Position numbers and translations under genes: made by a program
The notes under the pieces: generated by a model
What the model saw: only the letters and a program-made list of their open reading frames with translations
Told to the model about the DNA's origin: nothing
Databases searched by the model: none
In this document: positions 6,477 through 7,886 of the stretch, piece after piece
How the letters are laid out: every line of letters starts with the position of its first letter
Numbering within the stretch: position 1 is the stretch's first letter
Source of the DNA: Burkholderiales bacterium
Lineage (GTDB): Bacteria; Pseudomonadota; Gammaproteobacteria; Burkholderiales; Burkholderiaceae_E
NCBI GenBank assembly: GCA_020348765.1
Contig: CP070753.1
Coordinates: 2,239,805 to 2,247,690 of the forward strand
DNA: 7,886 nucleotides
Direction: 5' to 3'

Positions 6477-7240
6477 ACCCCGAGCCTGAACGACGCCGCC
6501 CGCGCGGGGTCTATCTGCTTCCCAACGCGTTCACCAGCGCGAGCCTGTTCTGCGGCTTCTACGCGATCGTGCAGGCCATGCACGGTCGCTTCGAGGCTGC
6601 TGCGGTGGCGATCTTCATCGCGATGGTGCTCGACGGCCTGGACGGGCGCGTGGCACGGATGACCGACACGCAGAGTGCTTTCGGCGCGCAGTACGACAGC
6701 CTCTCGGACATGGTCTCGTTCGGCGTGGCGCCGGCGCTGGTGATGTACGAGTGGGCCCTGCGCGACCTGGGCCGGATGGGCTGGCTCGCCGCATTCGTCT
6801 ACGTGGCCGGTGCGGGGCTGCGGCTGGCCCGCTTCAACACCAACATCGGCGTCGTCGACAAGCGCTACTTCCAGGGGCTGCCCAGCCCGGCTGCAGCCGC
6901 GCTGGTGGCCGGGCTGATCTGGATCGTCACCGACCTGATCGATTCGGGCATGCTCGAAAGGCCGCCTTACATGTCCTGGGTGGCCTGGGCACTGACGGCG
7001 TACGCCGGCGTCACCATGGTTTCGGCCGCGCCGTTCTACAGTTTCAAGCACATCAACCTGCGGCGCCGGGTGCCGTTCGTGGTCGCGGTTGCGATCGTGC
7101 TCGGCCTGGTGCTGATCACCTCCTACCCGCCAGGGGTGCTGTTCCTGCTGTTCGTCGCCTACGGCCTGTCTGGCTACCTGCTCTGGTTCCTGCGCTGGCG
7201 CGCCGGCAAGCGGCTGCCGTGGCGGGAGATGGAGCGATGA
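6473..7240 (+). CDS. pssA: CDP-diacylglycerol-serine O-phosphatidyltransferase
   Basis: The 255-residue integral membrane enzyme joins serine to CDP-diacylglycerol, giving phosphatidylserine and CMP; Psd then makes phosphatidylethanolamine. The signature of CDP-alcohol phosphatidyltransferases is complete: Asp54, Asp57-Gly58, Ala61-Arg62, Gly71, Asp75 and Asp79, in [10 protein letters not shown] followed by [10 protein letters not shown]. It therefore belongs to the Bacillus-type family, not the phospholipase-D-like PssA of Escherichia coli. Several hydrophobic segments are visible, at about 20-52, 100-120, 142-160, 175-195 and 205-245. I chose the GTG at 6473, which overlaps the psd stop as GTGA and has GGAG five bases upstream; homologues start similarly, with a short charged N-terminus before YLLPNAFT. 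The overlap with psd implies coupled translation of the two consecutive enzymes. The C-terminus [16 protein letters not shown] is basic, as expected for a cytoplasmic tail. Confidence 0.95.
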   Translation: MNPEPERRRPRGVYLLPNAFTSASLFCGFYAIVQAMHGRFEAAAVAIFIAMVLDGLDGRVARMTDTQSAFGAQYDSLSDMVSFGVAPALVMYEWALRDLGRMGWLAAFVYVAGAGLRLARFNTNIGVVDKRYFQGLPSPAAAALVAGLIWIVTDLIDSGMLERPPYMSWVAWALTAYAGVTMVSAAPFYSFKHINLRRRVPFVVAVAIVLGLVLITSYPPGVLFLLFVAYGLSGYLLWFLRWRAGKRLPWREMER

Positions 7241-7254
7241 GCGGCGCGCGCCGC
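7241..7254. terminator. 14-bp perfect palindrome after pssA
   Basis: GCGGCGCGCGCCGC is identical to its reverse complement and begins right after the pssA stop. As RNA it can fold to a 5-bp GC stem with a 4-base loop, close before aaattt. The T-run is too short and displaced for a confident intrinsic terminator, but the position, between pssA and a new promoter, fits the end of the psd-pssA transcript. Confidence 0.4.
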
Positions 7255-7262
7255 GCGGAAAT

Positions 7263-7292
7263 TTGACCGGCAGGGCCGGCGCATAAGACAAT
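7263..7292 (+). promoter_or_regulatory. Candidate sigma-70 promoter of tpiA
   Basis: TTGACC at 7263-7268 (five of six of the -35) and GACAAT at 7287-7292 (four of six of the -10) are separated by 18 bp. Transcription would start near 7299, giving a leader of about 65 nt. The -35 hexamer is the same TTGACC as at the ilv promoter. The spacer contains a small hairpin, CCGGC-AGG-GCCGG at 7267-7279, overlapping the end of the -35. Confidence 0.5.
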
Positions 7293-7363
7293 ACCCGGTT
7301 TTTCGGTGCTTCGCGTGGCCGGCGCTGACGGTTCCGCGTTGGGCCGCTTGATCGCGAATACGA

Positions 7364-7886
7364 ATGCGTAAGCCACTCGTCGTCGGAAACTGGAAGATGA
7401 ACGGCGACACCGCCTCGGCCGGTGCGTTGCTGGACGCGGTCCGTGCCGGCGCCGCGGCGCCGGGGGGCCGGATCGAGATCGGCGTCTGTCCGCCGTTTCC
7501 GTACCTGGCGCTGGCCGCGCAGCGGCTCGAGGGCGCCGGAGTCGGCTGCGGCGCCCAGAACCTGTCGCAGCATGACAACGGTGCGTACACGGGCGAGGTC
7601 TCGGCGACGATGCTGGTCGACCTGGGCTGTCGATTCGTGATCGTTGGACACTCGGAGCGGCGCGCGCTGTTCGGCGAGACCGATGCGCTGGTTGCGGCCA
7701 AGGTTGCGCAGGCCGCGCGGCACGGCCTGGTGCCGATCGTGTGCGTGGGCGAAACCCTGGACGAGCGCGAGCGCAGCGCCGCCGAGGACGTGCTCGCGCG
7801 CCAGATCGATGCCCTCGGCGCCTCGGTACGCGGGCTGGACGCGACGCGGCTGGTGGTCGCTTACGAGCCGGTGTGGGCGATCGGCA
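7364..7886 (+). CDS. tpiA: Triosephosphate isomerase, 3' end missing
   Basis: The first 174 codons of about 250 are present; the right edge cuts the gene. The enzyme interconverts dihydroxyacetone phosphate and glyceraldehyde 3-phosphate in glycolysis and gluconeogenesis in the cytoplasm. Visible catalytic parts are Asn9 and Lys11 in GNWKMNG, the electrophile His96 in IVGHSERR, and the base Glu168 in VAYEPVWAIG, where the sequence stops just before the flexible loop 6. Other family motifs are GAQNLSQHDNGAYTGEVSA (63-81) and PIVCVGETLDERE (124-136). The start is the ATG at 7364, MRKPLVVGNWKMN, with the usual spacing to the catalytic lysine; the Shine-Dalgarno is weak or absent. It follows pssA by 123 bases and has its own candidate promoter. 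In many proteobacteria secG and the nuo operon come next, which would lie outside the window. Confidence 0.97.
   Translation, partial: MRKPLVVGNWKMNGDTASAGALLDAVRAGAAAPGGRIEIGVCPPFPYLALAAQRLEGAGVGCGAQNLSQHDNGAYTGEVSATMLVDLGCRFVIVGHSERRALFGETDALVAAKVAQAARHGLVPIVCVGETLDERERSAAEDVLARQIDALGASVRGLDATRLVVAYEPVWAIG

Noticed and set aside
7237..7266. Nine-codon open frame MSGARRAEI starting in an ATGA overlap with the pssA stop
   Set aside because: It has a reasonable upstream GGAG, but most of it is the 14-bp palindrome and it ends in the tpiA -35. There is no sign of selection on such a short peptide, and it may be chance.
6392..7723. A 443-codon open frame on the minus strand across pssA and tpiA
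   Set aside because: It is antisense to two certain genes, has the same low-complexity His/Arg/Gln/Val composition, and would also run through the tpiA promoter region.

Overview
The window is GC-rich, with G or C at most third codon positions, and is densely packed. Its gene content and order suggest the chromosome of a betaproteobacterium or a related high-GC gammaproteobacterium. The main clues are an ilvB-ilvN-ilvC cluster linked to short-form psd and a CDP-alcohol-phosphatidyltransferase type pssA, and an ECF-like sigma factor followed by a DUF3619-like membrane protein. The assignment is from recalled synteny and protein character; no search was run.

Left part (1-1131, minus strand): three genes read leftward, an ECF-type sigma factor, a small single-pass membrane protein resembling DUF3619, and the start of an exported protein that runs off the left edge. 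Both junctions are 4-nt ATGA overlaps, so the three look translationally coupled. The third protein has a signal-peptide-like N-terminus followed at once by five copies of a four-residue PSAQ-type repeat, encoded by five 12-bp repeats.

Divergent gap (1132-1544): no convincing gene. It holds a candidate ilv promoter (TTGACC-N17-TAACGT), a possible extended -10 for the sigma factor, a perfect 12-bp palindrome, and a leader of about 250 nt with two hairpins before a good ribosome binding site at ilvB.

Centre (1545-4800, plus strand): ilvB, ilvN and ilvC encode both acetolactate synthase subunits and ketol-acid reductoisomerase, the first two shared steps of valine, leucine and isoleucine synthesis. 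Spacing is tight, so this is almost certainly an operon. The large subunit has GEAS where thiamine-diphosphate enzymes usually have GDGS.

Right part (4862-7886, plus strand): a prolyl-4-hydroxylase-like 2OG-Fe(II) dioxygenase with complete catalytic residues and an unassigned N-terminal region of about 100 residues; then psd and pssA, overlapping by GTGA, which make phosphatidylethanolamine from CDP-diacylglycerol and serine; then, after a short promoter-containing gap, the first 174 codons of tpiA, cut by the right edge.

Most of the window is well-understood housekeeping metabolism. The least explained parts are the sigma/DUF3619/repeat-protein module, the oxygenase placed between ilvC and psd, the altered ThDP motif of IlvB, and the long structured ilv leader. 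I do not see a clearly new system such as a defence island, CRISPR array or mobile element.
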